Shown one piece after another: positions 24,109-31,850 of a DNA stretch of 64,000 bases; positions within the stretch are counted from its first letter, which is position 1; each line of letters begins with the position of its first letter. The stretch covers positions 62,001-126,000 of the forward strand of contig CAVTTH010000003.1 in NCBI GenBank assembly GCA_963737545.1, given 5' to 3'. The position numbers and the translations under genes were made by a program. Under the pieces are notes generated by a model. The model was not told the DNA's origin, ran no database searches, and was given only the letters and a program-made list of their open reading frames with translations. Source of the stretch: CAVTTH01 sp963737545 (GTDB lineage Bacteria; Verrucomicrobiota; Verrucomicrobiia; Chthoniobacterales; UBA10450).

Positions 24109-24183
24109 GCCAAGCAATTGTAGCGGCGGTCTCTGACCGTCGGACACCAAGAAAGGTTCGGCGGTCCAGAGACCGCCGCTACA
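24109..24183. repeat. palindromic repeat, copy 2 (upstream of nucleotidyltransferase module)
   Basis: Same orientation and same outer flank as copy 1 at 23263-23336, with a few substitutions in the loop and one extra C in the right stem. Its last bases CTA (24179-24181) are the trpS stop codon on the minus strand, so insertion of the repeat has fixed the trpS C-terminus. Confidence 0.9.
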
Positions 24184-25138
24184 AACCGACGGCGGCGCGG
24201 ACGCGCTTCATCACTTGCCCGGCCACTTCATTGGCTCGCTCGGCCCCGCGCGTGAGGATGTTGTCGATGTAATTCTTGTCGGCGAGAATTTCGTCGCGCC
24301 GCGCGCGCATCGGCGCGAAGAATTGCCACAGCTTTTCGAAGAGCTGTTTCTTGAATTCGCCGTAGCCGGTGCCGCCGCGCTGAAACGCCTCTCGCATCGC
24401 CGCCGCTTCCGCTTCCGACGCGACGAGCGTATAGAGGTGAAATATCGTCGATACGGCGGGGTCCTTCGGTGATTCTACCGGCGAAGAATCTGTTACGATG
24501 CTCATGACACGCTTTCGCGTTTCCTTTTCGTCTCCAAAAATCTCGATCGTGTTGCCGTAGCTCTTGCTCATTTTCTGTCCGTCGAGCCCCGGCACCACTT
24601 CGGTCGCGGGGTTAATCCGCGGTTCCGGCAATTTGAAGACATCGCCGTAGGTCTCATTCATTTTCACCGCCAGATCGCGCGTGATTTCGAGATGCTGTTT
24701 TTGATCCTTGCCCACCGGCACGACGTCGCTGTCGTAAATCAAAATATCCGCGGCCATCAGCACCGGATAGGTGAACAGTCCGGCTGAGGCATGCGCCCCA
24801 CGGGCGAGCTTGTCCTTGTAGGAGTGGGAACGTTCGAGCAATCCCTTCGGCGTGACCGTGCTCAGAATCCAGGCGAGTTCTGTGACCGCGGGCACATCAG
24901 ATTGGCGAAAGAGCGCGGCGCGTTCCGGATCAAGCCCACAGGCGAGGAAATCGAGCGCGACGCGGCGCGTGAATTCGCGGAGCACCGCCGGATCCTGAAT
25001 GCTGGTGAGCGCATGATAATCCGCGATGAAATAGAACGCTTCGCCCTCGTTTTGGAGAGCAATGGCGGGCCGCATCATGCCGAAATAGTTTCCGATATGG
25101 AGAGCGCCGGTGGGTTGGATGCCGGAAAGGATGCGCAT
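24179..25138 (-). CDS. trpS: tryptophan--tRNA ligase
   Basis: 319 residues from ATG 25138; a TTG five codons earlier is disfavoured. Class I aminoacyl-tRNA synthetase: the HIGH-type motif G-A-L-H-I-G-N-Y-F-G near the N-terminus, D-Q-K-Q-H-L-E in the middle and the K-M-S-K-S-Y-G-N loop at residue ~190. It charges tRNA-Trp. The stop codon TAG lies inside the palindromic repeat copy 2, and the last residues V-G-L border it. Slightly shorter than some homologues (~330), consistent with trimming by the repeat. Confidence 0.95.
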   Translation of the reverse strand: MRILSGIQPTGALHIGNYFGMMRPAIALQNEGEAFYFIADYHALTSIQDPAVLREFTRRVALDFLACGLDPERAALFRQSDVPAVTELAWILSTVTPKGLLERSHSYKDKLARGAHASAGLFTYPVLMAADILIYDSDVVPVGKDQKQHLEITRDLAVKMNETYGDVFKLPEPRINPATEVVPGLDGQKMSKSYGNTIEIFGDEKETRKRVMSIVTDSSPVESPKDPAVSTIFHLYTLVASEAEAAAMREAFQRGGTGYGEFKKQLFEKLWQFFAPMRARRDEILADKNYIDNILTRGAERANEVAGQVMKRVRAAVGL

Positions 25139-25188
25139 GGTGTGGGAAGCCAACGTTCAATAGCCTGCCCTGAGCGCAAGTCGAATGG

Positions 25189-25209
25189 GTTCAACGTTCA
25201 ACGTTCAAC
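25189..25209. repeat. heptamer tandem repeat (GTTCAAC x3)
   Basis: Three perfect GTTCAAC units in 7-bp register in the divergent spacer between trpS and the decarboxylase gene, with a related CAACGTTCAA at 25151-25160. It is the same unit length as the arrays in the nuo operon but a different sequence. Confidence 0.8.
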
Positions 25210-25297
25210 GTCGAATTGCGGAGGAGAAATCGATCATCGCCTTTTCCGAGGTGAATTTGCTCGCCACGCTTTTCCGTAGCGATTAGAAGTCCCGAAC

Positions 25298-26263
25298 ATG
25301 GCCTCGAGTACGCAACCTGTCTCAGTCGTCACCGGCGGCGCCGGGTTTCTCGGTTCGCATCTGACTGATCGGCTGCTCGCCGAGGGGCATCGCGTCATCG
25401 CGATCGACAATCTCATCACCGGCAATGTCGACAATATCGCGCACCTTTCCGGCAACGAGAACTATCGGTTTATCCGGCACAACGTCTCGAATTATATTTT
25501 CGTCCCGGAAAAAAAGATCGATTTCGTCTTTCATTTCGCCTCGCCGGCCAGCCCGATCGATTACCTCGAATTGCCGATCCCGACGTTAAAGGTCGGCGCG
25601 CTCGGGACGCACAACACACTCGGCCTGGCCAAGGACAAGAAGGCCACCTTCATTCTCGCTTCGACTTCGGAATGCTATGGCGACCCGCTCGTGCATCCGC
25701 AGAAGGAAGATTACTGGGGCAACGTGAACCCGATCGGCCCGCGCGGCGTTTATGATGAAGCGAAACGTTTCGCCGAAGCGATGACGATGGCTTATCACCG
25801 CTACCACGGGGTCGATACCAAGATCGTTCGCATCTTCAATACCTACGGGCCGCGGATGCGATTGCGCGATGGCCGGGTCGTGCCGGCGTTCATCGGGCAG
25901 GCGCTGTCGGGCGCGCCGCTAACGATTTTTGGCGATGGCTCGCAAACGCGTTCGTTTTGTTACGTCTCGGATTTGATCGACGGCATCTTCCGGCTGTCGC
26001 AATCGGATTTCCACGAACCGGTCAATATCGGGAATCCGAGAGAAATGACGATCAAGCAATTTGCGGAAGAGATCATCCGCATCACGGGCACGAAATCGCA
26101 GATCGAACACCGCCCGCTGCCGGTGGACGACCCGAAAGTGCGCCAACCGGACATTACGCGGGCGAAAAAGATTCTGGGCTGGGAACCGCGCGTGGATTTT
26201 GAAGAAGGAATCACGCGCACGATCGAGTATTTTCGCAATTACCTCGCTCGCGAATCGGCCTGA
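25298..26263 (+). CDS. UDP-glucuronate decarboxylase (UDP-xylose synthase), extended SDR family
   Basis: 321 residues. Rossmann NAD site T-G-G-A-G-F-L-G-S-H-L at residue ~12, D-N-L-I-T-G-N-V-D-N, H-F-A-S-P-A-S-P-I-D-Y, catalytic T-S-E-C-Y-G-D-P and Y-D-E-A-K-R (Tyr/Lys pair), then R-I-F-N-T-Y-G-P-R-M. H-F-A-S-P-A-S-P and the T-S-E-C-Y-G-D-P-L-x-H-P-Q form distinguish UXS-type decarboxylases from dTDP-glucose dehydratases. It makes UDP-xylose from UDP-glucuronate for polysaccharides. Cytosolic. Followed 47 bp later by a methyltransferase-like gene. Confidence 0.92.
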   Translation: MASSTQPVSVVTGGAGFLGSHLTDRLLAEGHRVIAIDNLITGNVDNIAHLSGNENYRFIRHNVSNYIFVPEKKIDFVFHFASPASPIDYLELPIPTLKVGALGTHNTLGLAKDKKATFILASTSECYGDPLVHPQKEDYWGNVNPIGPRGVYDEAKRFAEAMTMAYHRYHGVDTKIVRIFNTYGPRMRLRDGRVVPAFIGQALSGAPLTIFGDGSQTRSFCYVSDLIDGIFRLSQSDFHEPVNIGNPREMTIKQFAEEIIRITGTKSQIEHRPLPVDDPKVRQPDITRAKKILGWEPRVDFEEGITRTIEYFRNYLARESA

Positions 26264-26310
26264 ACGATGCCGGTGATTGCGAGCAGTTCCATCGGCGCGA
26301 CGCCGTAGTC

Positions 26311-27548
26311 ATGTCGAAGAAAATCGCGGAAGAGGTGCGCGCGGCCTACGAGCAGCGCCCTTACCCCGCCGTGACCATGGATCTATTGCGCCGGCCGCGG
26401 TGGCTGCTTCCATCGCTGGAATGGATCAATGCGATCGCGCAGCGGCGCAAACGACGCCGCAGCGAATCCTTATTGCCGGCTGTGGCACCGGAGTCGAAGC
26501 CTTTGCCTTTCGCCGGCGCTTTCCGAAAGCGGAGATCGTAGGAGTTGATTTCGCGGCCTCCTCCATTCGTGTCGCCAAACGCCTCCTGCAACGTGCCGCG
26601 GACACGCGCAGCATTCACTTTATTCACGCCGATCTGACAAACGAAAAACTCGTTAGGATAACCGGCGGCGACTTCGATTTCATCTCCTGTCACGGAGTGA
26701 TGTCATACCTTCCGCGGCCTGAGCGTGCGTTGCGCAACCTCACGCGCTGCCTTTCGCCCCACGGCATTCTTTATCTCGGCGTCAATGGCCGGACGCATTT
26801 CAGCCAGAGCTGGCGAAAATTTCTTTCCGCCTTCGGTTTCGAAATGGCGCGCTGGCCCGGCGGAGAACGACTCTGGCGGCATCTAAGGTTTACCGCGGCG
26901 CTGGCGGGCGACGAGTCGCACCAGACTTTGAGTCATGGTGCGGGCTATCTCGCGTCGGATCTTTTCGGCTCGCTCATTCGCAATGCCTCGCTGGCCGACT
27001 GGGTGCGAATCTGCAACCGGGTTGGCTTGCATTTCCGTGGAAGCGCCGGAATTCAGCGGCTGCTCTGGCCGGCAATTAACGACGGATTGGGCGAGCTGTT
27101 CCTGCCGCGATCGCGAGCGGAGGTCGCGCTACTGCTGGACGGATTACACCCAGGTGCATTCCATCGCCTGATCTTCACCCGACAGCCCGAGGTCGCGCCG
27201 CCGTGGCAAAAATCGAACGAGTTGATCAACTGGCGCCCGCTGCGGACGAATCATTTCCGCCACTTCAAATGGCCACGGCGCCGCGGCGCGCGCGTTTTCA
27301 AGCTCGAAAACAAGAGGGCGAATATCGCCATCGAATTGCGCGGGGCCGGGTGGGAGATCGATCTTCTTCGCCAGAGTAACGGCGAATGCTCGCTCAGGGA
27401 AATTCTCGCTCCCTTAACCTCGGCCCCCTCGCCCGTGGCGCTGCGATCGCAGCTTTATCTATTTTATCTGCTCGACCTGCTAAATTTGCTTCCGCCGGAC
27501 CCGCCGAATCAAGAGCGCGAAAAGGTTCGCTCGCGAGCCGACCGCTAA
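26311..27548 (+). pseudogene. SAM-dependent methyltransferase with internal frameshift
   Basis: The natural start is ATG 26311: M-S-K-K-I-A-E-E-V-R-A-A-Y-E-Q-R-P-Y-P-A-V, a typical N-terminus of this family, continuing to W-I-N-A-I-A-Q. The frame then has to shift (around 26425-26465) into the one carrying R-I-L-I-A-G-C-G-T-G-V-E-A, the SAM-binding motif I, plus V-D-F-A and D-F-I-S-C-H-G-V-M-S-Y-L-P, after which it is open to 27548. The shift is equivalent to one missing base. The whole would be ~412 residues: methyltransferase in the first half, an uncharacterised tail after. Either a decaying gene or a sequence error. Substrate unknown. Confidence 0.75.
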
Positions 27549-27602
27549 GAGGGACTCTGTCGGGACGAACGGATTCGCCGACATCCGACGGAGTCCACAG
27601 AG

Positions 27603-27749
27603 CTAAAAGTTGAATTTATTGCGGTCTATCGAGTGATGTTTGTCGGCCACGTTCGGGTTGCGGGCATGGCCACCTTTCGGATTCTTCCGAGCTTTTAGGT
27701 CTTTCACGCTAACCTTTGCTTTACTGGTTTTCTTCTTGGGAGCTGGCAT
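27603..27749 (-). CDS. 48-residue lysine-rich peptide
   Basis: ATG at 27747-27749, stop TAG at 27605-27603. Starts M-P-A-P-K-K-K-T-S-K-A-K and then has V-S-V-K-D-L-K-A-R-K-N-P-K-G-G, followed by a His/Asn-rich end (H-A-R-N-P-N-V-A-D-K-H-H). A purine-rich AGAAAGAGAAAG precedes the start. K-D-L-x-x-(K/R)-K-x-x-K-G-G recalls short orphan peptides that occur in Planctomycetes and Acidobacteria; some look like precursor peptides, but that comparison is from memory and no modification enzyme is adjacent. Nucleic-acid binding is an alternative given the charge. Confidence 0.5.
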   Translation of the reverse strand: MPAPKKKTSKAKVSVKDLKARKNPKGGHARNPNVADKHHSIDRNKFNF

Positions 27750-27931
27750 TTTTTTCTTTCTCTTTCTGTTGGCGAGCCTGTCGGCTCTGTTACCGTTCCA
27801 CCTTTCCTACCGCCACCGCTGGGAGAATGTCGAGACAAATCGCGGGTTTTTGATTGCTGCTTTCGCTCCAAGAGCAGTAGAACGTTACGTTCGCAAAGGC
27901 TCGTCACAGTTGGGAGATTCGAAGAGACAGC

Positions 27932-28315
27932 ATGCAAAAGCTAAAACATCGCGTCGGAGCCCTGTTTTTGGCTGCGGTTGTGGTCGTGGCGCTACTCATC
28001 GCGATCTCCAACTGGAAAGAAGGCAGACTCAAAAAAGACTTGGAGAGGTCGACCGCGGAACCTCTTGCCGCACGACAAATTCGAGAAGCTCTCATGATGA
28101 AAATTCAGAACGAAGGATTTATCAACGGGCACGCCACCGGAATCGACTCGGCAGTCCGCGTAGAGGTTATGCCCGGACAAGAGGAACTACACGAAATCGC
28201 TCTTCGCGCCGCAGTGGCATCTAGTATCCATCCCGACGATCAAGCACGATGGGTCCGCGGATTCGAGGCGGGATTTTCCGACGGCTTCCAGCATGTCGTG
28301 AAGCCGGGACCTTAG
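27932..28315 (+). CDS. membrane-anchored protein, hypothetical
   Basis: 127 residues. Basic N-terminus, one TM helix (residues ~8-25: A-L-F-L-A-A-V-V-V-V-A-L-L-I-A-I), then a soluble mixed alpha/beta domain with A-R-Q-I-R-E-A-L-M-M-K-I-Q-N-E-G-F-I-N-G-H-A-T-G and a C-terminal H-P-D-D-Q-A-R-W-V-R-G-F-E-A-G-F-S-D-G-F. No family recognised. A longer frame at 27640-28224 in another phase is Ser/Arg-rich after its first helix and is treated as a shadow. Confidence 0.55.
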   Translation: MQKLKHRVGALFLAAVVVVALLIAISNWKEGRLKKDLERSTAEPLAARQIREALMMKIQNEGFINGHATGIDSAVRVEVMPGQEELHEIALRAAVASSIHPDDQARWVRGFEAGFSDGFQHVVKPGP

Positions 28316-28464
28316 CTCAGCAGCGTTTATCGCGCGGCGGGAAAACTCGCTTGAACCGTCGAAAAATCCATTTTGGCTGTCGAGATTTATTTTCGGGGCG
28401 CGCGATTTTTTTGTTTTATTAGCGCGAGCGGTCTGCTTAGTTAACGACCCGCAAAAATCGCCCC

Positions 28465-28815
28465 ATGCAGGACCCCATTACCTTAGCCGAATTGCTCTTT
28501 CACGCGGAACAGTTCTGCTTGCAGATCGAATCAAGGGTCGCAGACTCAGCCCCAGACCCGGCAGAAGATGAAGAGCTGCGCCTGAAGATCGCGCAGTGCC
28601 GCAGTTTACTTTCACTACTGCAGAACGCTTATGATGAGGACAAGCTGAGAATAGAGAACCCATCCGTGCGCGGCAACTTTCGTTACCTCGTATTAGCCCT
28701 CCTCTGGATAGCGTTTAGAGCACGGCGAACTCTGGATCATAGACTTTTTCGAAGAGTCGTTCTCATCGAGTCTGCCTTTACGCATTTGTTAATCATGCGC
28801 CACCGGAGCGTCTGA
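28465..28815 (+). CDS. hypothetical protein
   Basis: 116 residues from the ATG at 28465. Acidic helical N-terminal half (L-A-E-L-L-F-H-A-E-Q-F-C-L-Q-I-E-S-R, D-P-A-E-D-E-E-L-R-L-K-I) and a hydrophobic segment Y-L-V-L-A-L-L-W-I-A-F near residue 75, then a basic end. Not recognised. It follows 149 bp of AT-rich sequence without visible genes (28316-28464). Confidence 0.4.
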   Translation: MQDPITLAELLFHAEQFCLQIESRVADSAPDPAEDEELRLKIAQCRSLLSLLQNAYDEDKLRIENPSVRGNFRYLVLALLWIAFRARRTLDHRLFRRVVLIESAFTHLLIMRHRSV

Positions 28816-28835
28816 GCCGAAAACCGAATGGTCTT

Positions 28836-29084
28836 GTGAAGCAGGGTGAAAAGGTTCTGATCAAAAGCTCGAAATATTCGGATATTATTCCGGGAGACGT
28901 GGGGAATATCGTTGACCGATGTTCCACGGGCTTCGCTGTCGCAGTCACAACAAATTTCTCGGATGCTTTCGGTAAGAGATCCGTCAGCACACGCTGCGTT
29001 TTCTTTGAACCAAATGAAATCGGGCCGGCAGAATCAATGCAGCAGAGACTAGCCTCGAATTCAGATGGGCTTGGAGGATCGTAG
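28836..29084 (+). CDS. hypothetical small beta-rich protein
   Basis: 82 residues from a GTG at 28836. V-K-Q-G-E-K-V-L-I-K-S-S-K-Y-S-D-I-I-P-G-D-V-G-N-I-V-D-R looks like a small SH3/KOW-like barrel (hydrophobic strands separated by K/G turns), followed by F-A-V-A-V-T-T-N-F. That fold assignment is only a guess from pattern. No ribosome-binding site is evident. Confidence 0.4.
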   Translation: MKQGEKVLIKSSKYSDIIPGDVGNIVDRCSTGFAVAVTTNFSDAFGKRSVSTRCVFFEPNEIGPAESMQQRLASNSDGLGGS

Positions 29085-29170
29085 CATCTGGGTTGGATCG
29101 GCGCGATGGTTGCGGTGAAGGGCCGGCTATCAATGCGGTTCAGTCGCTGACTTTAACCGACCAGATTCGT

Positions 29171-29248
29171 TTAAGAGCGTTTGTCACGCGGCCAGAGAAT
29201 AATCAGGGCGACGATTGCAAGGGTTATCGTGAAAACGTCTTGCGGCAT
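29171..29248 (-). CDS. 25-residue single-pass membrane micropeptide
   Basis: M-P-Q-D-V-F-T-I-T-L-A-I-V-A-L-I-I-L-W-P-R-D-K-R-S: one perfect TM helix with a basic cytosolic tail, TAA stop. GAGGT lies 7-8 nt before the ATG on the minus strand. The arrangement is like KdpF-type one-helix peptides, without any claim of homology. The rest of 29085-29433 shows nothing else convincing. Confidence 0.4.
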   Translation of the reverse strand: MPQDVFTITLAIVALIILWPRDKRS

Positions 29249-29433
29249 GTTCGTTTACCTCGATTCATGACCTGATAGATATCTCGCTCCCTTTACTCCC
29301 GCGTGATCCGCGAGACAAGAATCTTGAATCGAACTTTCTTGCTTTGGCACCTCTGGTTCGGCATAAACGCCACTCACAATGTCGGAAATCTTTGGAAATC
29401 TGCGAGGTCATCCGCGGACGAGCGACTCGCGCG

Positions 29434-29610
29434 CTACGAATTGCGCGGGCCACAATTTGCAAAGTAAAATGCCAGGAAGATTGCAAAGGAAATCACCCTC
29501 GTGATAGCCAGCCAGGTAACGTGATGATGGCTTGCAAAATCGTACAGGTCTAATCCGATCGACACTACCGCGATAATCGCGACCAACCTCAGAATACTAG
29601 TTGGATTCAT
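29434..29610 (-). CDS. 58-residue two-helix membrane protein
   Basis: Starts M-N-P-T-S-I-L-R, helix 1 L-V-A-I-I-A-V-V-S-I-G-L, a short His-rich loop (A-S-H-H-H-V), helix 2 I-S-F-A-I-F-L-A-F-Y-F-A-N, end C-G-P-R-N-S. Stop TAG at 29436-29434. No strong Shine-Dalgarno is visible, and the start lies only 8 bp from the divergent gene at 29619. Two clean TM helices in a short frame make chance less likely. Function unknown. Confidence 0.45.
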   Translation of the reverse strand: MNPTSILRLVAIIAVVSIGLDLYDFASHHHVTWLAITRVISFAIFLAFYFANCGPRNS

Positions 29611-29618
29611 CACACGAT

Positions 29619-29837
29619 ATGAATGAACGGCTGTTCTTTAGGATCTGGCCACGGCATCCGAAGGGAGGTTTCAATGTAGCCTCAGAGACGCTCGGTTTTC
29701 TGATGTGGCATTCGACTCTAGACGACGCGATAGATTATGCCAAAGCTCAATCCCGAGGGAGGACCGCGCGCATCGAGGTCTCTAATGCGACGGGAGAGAT
29801 TGTCCAAACCGTCGAGGTTGAGCCCCAGGTTGGATAA
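29619..29837 (+). CDS. small protein, DUF2188-like
   Basis: 72 residues from ATG 29619. Pattern: F-F-R-I-W-P-R-H-P-K-G-G-F-N-V-A-S-E, W-H-S-T-L-D-D-A-I-D-Y-A-K-A-Q-S, R-T-A-R-I-E-V-S-N-A-T-G-E-I-V-Q-T-V-E-V. This strand-helix-strand layout, ending with a G-E-I-V strand, resembles the short DUF2188 family; the match is by eye only. Cytosolic, function unknown. Confidence 0.55.
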   Translation: MNERLFFRIWPRHPKGGFNVASETLGFLMWHSTLDDAIDYAKAQSRGRTARIEVSNATGEIVQTVEVEPQVG

Positions 29838-29892
29838 TGCGATCAGCGCTCCGAATCTGGATGAGCAAAGACAGGAAAAATCAAATTGCCGA

Positions 29893-30024
29893 TCAAGATT
29901 GTGCGTGAGTGAGAACGTCGCGCCCTAACGACAACAGAGACGTGAAGGCCATTCCGAATATCACGGCGAGCAAAAAAATCATCTTCAGATTGATTGGGAA
30001 GTTGCCTGTCTCCCGCTGGGCCAT
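29893..30024 (-). CDS. 43-residue single-pass membrane peptide
   Basis: ATG 30022-30024, stop TGA at 29895-29893. M-A-Q-R-E-T-G-N-F-P-I-N-L-K then helix M-I-F-L-L-A-V-I-F-G-M-A-F-T-S-L-L-S-L and the tail G-R-D-V-L-T-H-A-Q-S. A GGAG abuts the ATG, too close for good initiation. It starts back-to-back with the large plus-strand gene at 30031, leaving almost no promoter space, so confidence is limited. Confidence 0.35.
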   Translation of the reverse strand: MAQRETGNFPINLKMIFLLAVIFGMAFTSLLSLGRDVLTHAQS

Positions 30025-30030
30025 CTCCGG

Positions 30031-31800
30031 TTGAGCACGCGTACGCGCGGAGCCGTCGCTAACCTCAAGACGATTGGAGATCTGCTCATCACGATTCGCG
30101 ATTCCGCATCTTTACCTCAATGGACTCTGACCGTTCGAAGCGAGATTGAATCGGTTGTCGGCCAGCTTCTCGCGACATTGGGCGAGAAAGGAATGGCGAA
30201 CTGGGATCGGTTCAGGTCAACGCGCCGCCCTCCGAAGGACGCCGAAGGAAGGCAAAGCGTATATTTCACGAGCGCGGCACTTCGTCTCCTCGATGCGAAA
30301 ATCAGGCAACAATCTCTCGCGACACTGCACTTGCACGTGCGGACCCTCAACGCTTTGGAGCGGGTTGGCATCACGACGATCGGGGAATTGATTTCGGCAG
30401 CTGCGACTGGTTTGGAGCCACTTCCGGATGCGGGCGAGATTACCGCCACGGAAATTTGGGAAGTTCTCGAAGCCCTCTCGAAAGTTGTGCGACCGGGCAG
30501 ACCGGTTTGCTGGGTCGACTATGCGCAGCAACGCGGTTTCCAGATCCTCCCGCGTCGGGCTGGAGTTTGGTCTGGACGCGAATTCTTACAACATTTTGGA
30601 AAGGTGTTGGATTCGGCCGTCCAGCTTCAATACGGCGATGCTGGTCTGCTCATATTGAATCGGCATCTCCTCGCGCCGCCCGGGAAGAAGTTGACCTTTC
30701 GAGAGATCAGCCGGCGAATACGCAAAACGCCAGAGCGAGCGAGGACAATCGAAGAACGAGTGATCAAAATGCTCCGCCGAACAATCTGGCTGGACGACTA
30801 TCGAGGATGCAAATTTCGTTTCCGCCCCGAGTTCCTCGACCCGCTGAGAAGGCTCGCTCGCGAGCTCGAAGCGGAGGAGATGCGCCTCTTTTCATCCGCG
30901 GAGTGGAACAGGATGCTCACCCATCAAAATTGTCATTTCACTTTTCGAACTGAGTTTCTTGAATCTCCAAATGGTGTCGCGGCCGCACCTGAGCGGCGAA
31001 GAAAGCGACTGGCGCCAGCCGCCCTCTGGAACCAGTTGCTTCAGAAATTGTGGAATATGAGTGCTGACCAAATCACGGTTTCCGAGCGACTCATTCTCGA
31101 GCTTTTGGGATTTCGCCTCGTATTTTTCGGCAAACATGCGGTCGAGGGCGTCATGGCCGTCGGCAGTGAAAGACCGAAAGATATTCGCGCAATCGCCCGG
31201 ACAATTGAAGGGCTATTGAAGGTGGAATATCCGCAAGGTCTGGCGGCGCATGAGTTGTTGACGTTAGTGCAACGAAGAACGCACTCTCGCGGCCTCACCC
31301 TGGCGGACCTCGCATCGATCATAGGGTCCTTCCCGTGGGTTGAGCAGACTCGCGGATCATATCGGGCGCGCTTGCAGTTCTTGCGACACCCCGGCGACCG
31401 CTACGCGCGAATTCTGGATAAAGAAGGCCATCCCTTGCATTTTCGAGAGCTGGCGAAGAAGGCCGGCATCTCGACGGTCGAGGAAGAGCGGAAAGCGCGG
31501 CCTTTCAACCGCGTGACCGCGGTGCTTACTTCTGACAAACGATTCGTTAGCATCGCTCGATCTGGTCTCTGGGGCTTGTCGCAGTGGAAGGGAATCGAGC
31601 ATCGATCAATTACCGAAATCGCCTTCGCCTTGCTAAAGGAAAACAGGAGACCCATGACCGAAGCCGAGCTTTTCGCGATTATTGCAAAGCGAAGACCGTG
31701 TGCATTCAACTGGATTTCAACACTCCTGACGGCAGACCAGCGTTTCGAGCGGTCGGCTCCGCGAACGTGGCGACTCAAACGAAAACCGGCGGTTTGGTAG
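30031..31800 (+). CDS. multidomain DNA-binding protein: alpha-CTD-like, sigma region 4-like and HARE-HTH-like domains
   Basis: 589 residues from a TTG at 30031. Residues ~100-150, L-H-L-H-V-R-T-L-N-A-L-E-R-V-G-I-T-T-I-G-E-L, then T-A-T-E-I-W-E-V-L, match the helix-hairpin-helix C-terminal domain of the RNA polymerase alpha subunit. Residues ~225-260, L-T-F-R-E-I-S-R-R-I-R-K-T-P-E-R-A-R-T-I-E-E-R-V and then K-M-L-R-R, match sigma-70 region 4.2. Residues ~465-520 (L-H-F-R-E-L-A-K-K-A-G ... V-L-T-S-D-K-R-F-V-S-I-A-R-S-G-L-W-G-L) and ~530-585 look like two HARE-type winged helices. No catalytic motif seen. Possibly a transcription or chromatin regulator; it lies 2.1 kb upstream of a methyltransferase-nuclease. 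Confidence 0.75.
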   Translation: MSTRTRGAVANLKTIGDLLITIRDSASLPQWTLTVRSEIESVVGQLLATLGEKGMANWDRFRSTRRPPKDAEGRQSVYFTSAALRLLDAKIRQQSLATLHLHVRTLNALERVGITTIGELISAAATGLEPLPDAGEITATEIWEVLEALSKVVRPGRPVCWVDYAQQRGFQILPRRAGVWSGREFLQHFGKVLDSAVQLQYGDAGLLILNRHLLAPPGKKLTFREISRRIRKTPERARTIEERVIKMLRRTIWLDDYRGCKFRFRPEFLDPLRRLARELEAEEMRLFSSAEWNRMLTHQNCHFTFRTEFLESPNGVAAAPERRRKRLAPAALWNQLLQKLWNMSADQITVSERLILELLGFRLVFFGKHAVEGVMAVGSERPKDIRAIARTIEGLLKVEYPQGLAAHELLTLVQRRTHSRGLTLADLASIIGSFPWVEQTRGSYRARLQFLRHPGDRYARILDKEGHPLHFRELAKKAGISTVEEERKARPFNRVTAVLTSDKRFVSIARSGLWGLSQWKGIEHRSITEIAFALLKENRRPMTEAELFAIIAKRRPCAFNWISTLLTADQRFERSAPRTWRLKRKPAVW

Positions 31801-31850
31801 TGTCCTAATTTGAAATTGCTTCCCAAAATTGTTTTCCCCAGAGTGCGTAT

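Noticed and set aside
27640..28224. 194-codon plus-strand frame beginning with a hydrophobic helix
   Set aside because: Ser/Arg/Gly-rich after the first 60 codons and overlaps both the 48-codon minus-strand peptide and the better membrane-anchored frame at 27932.
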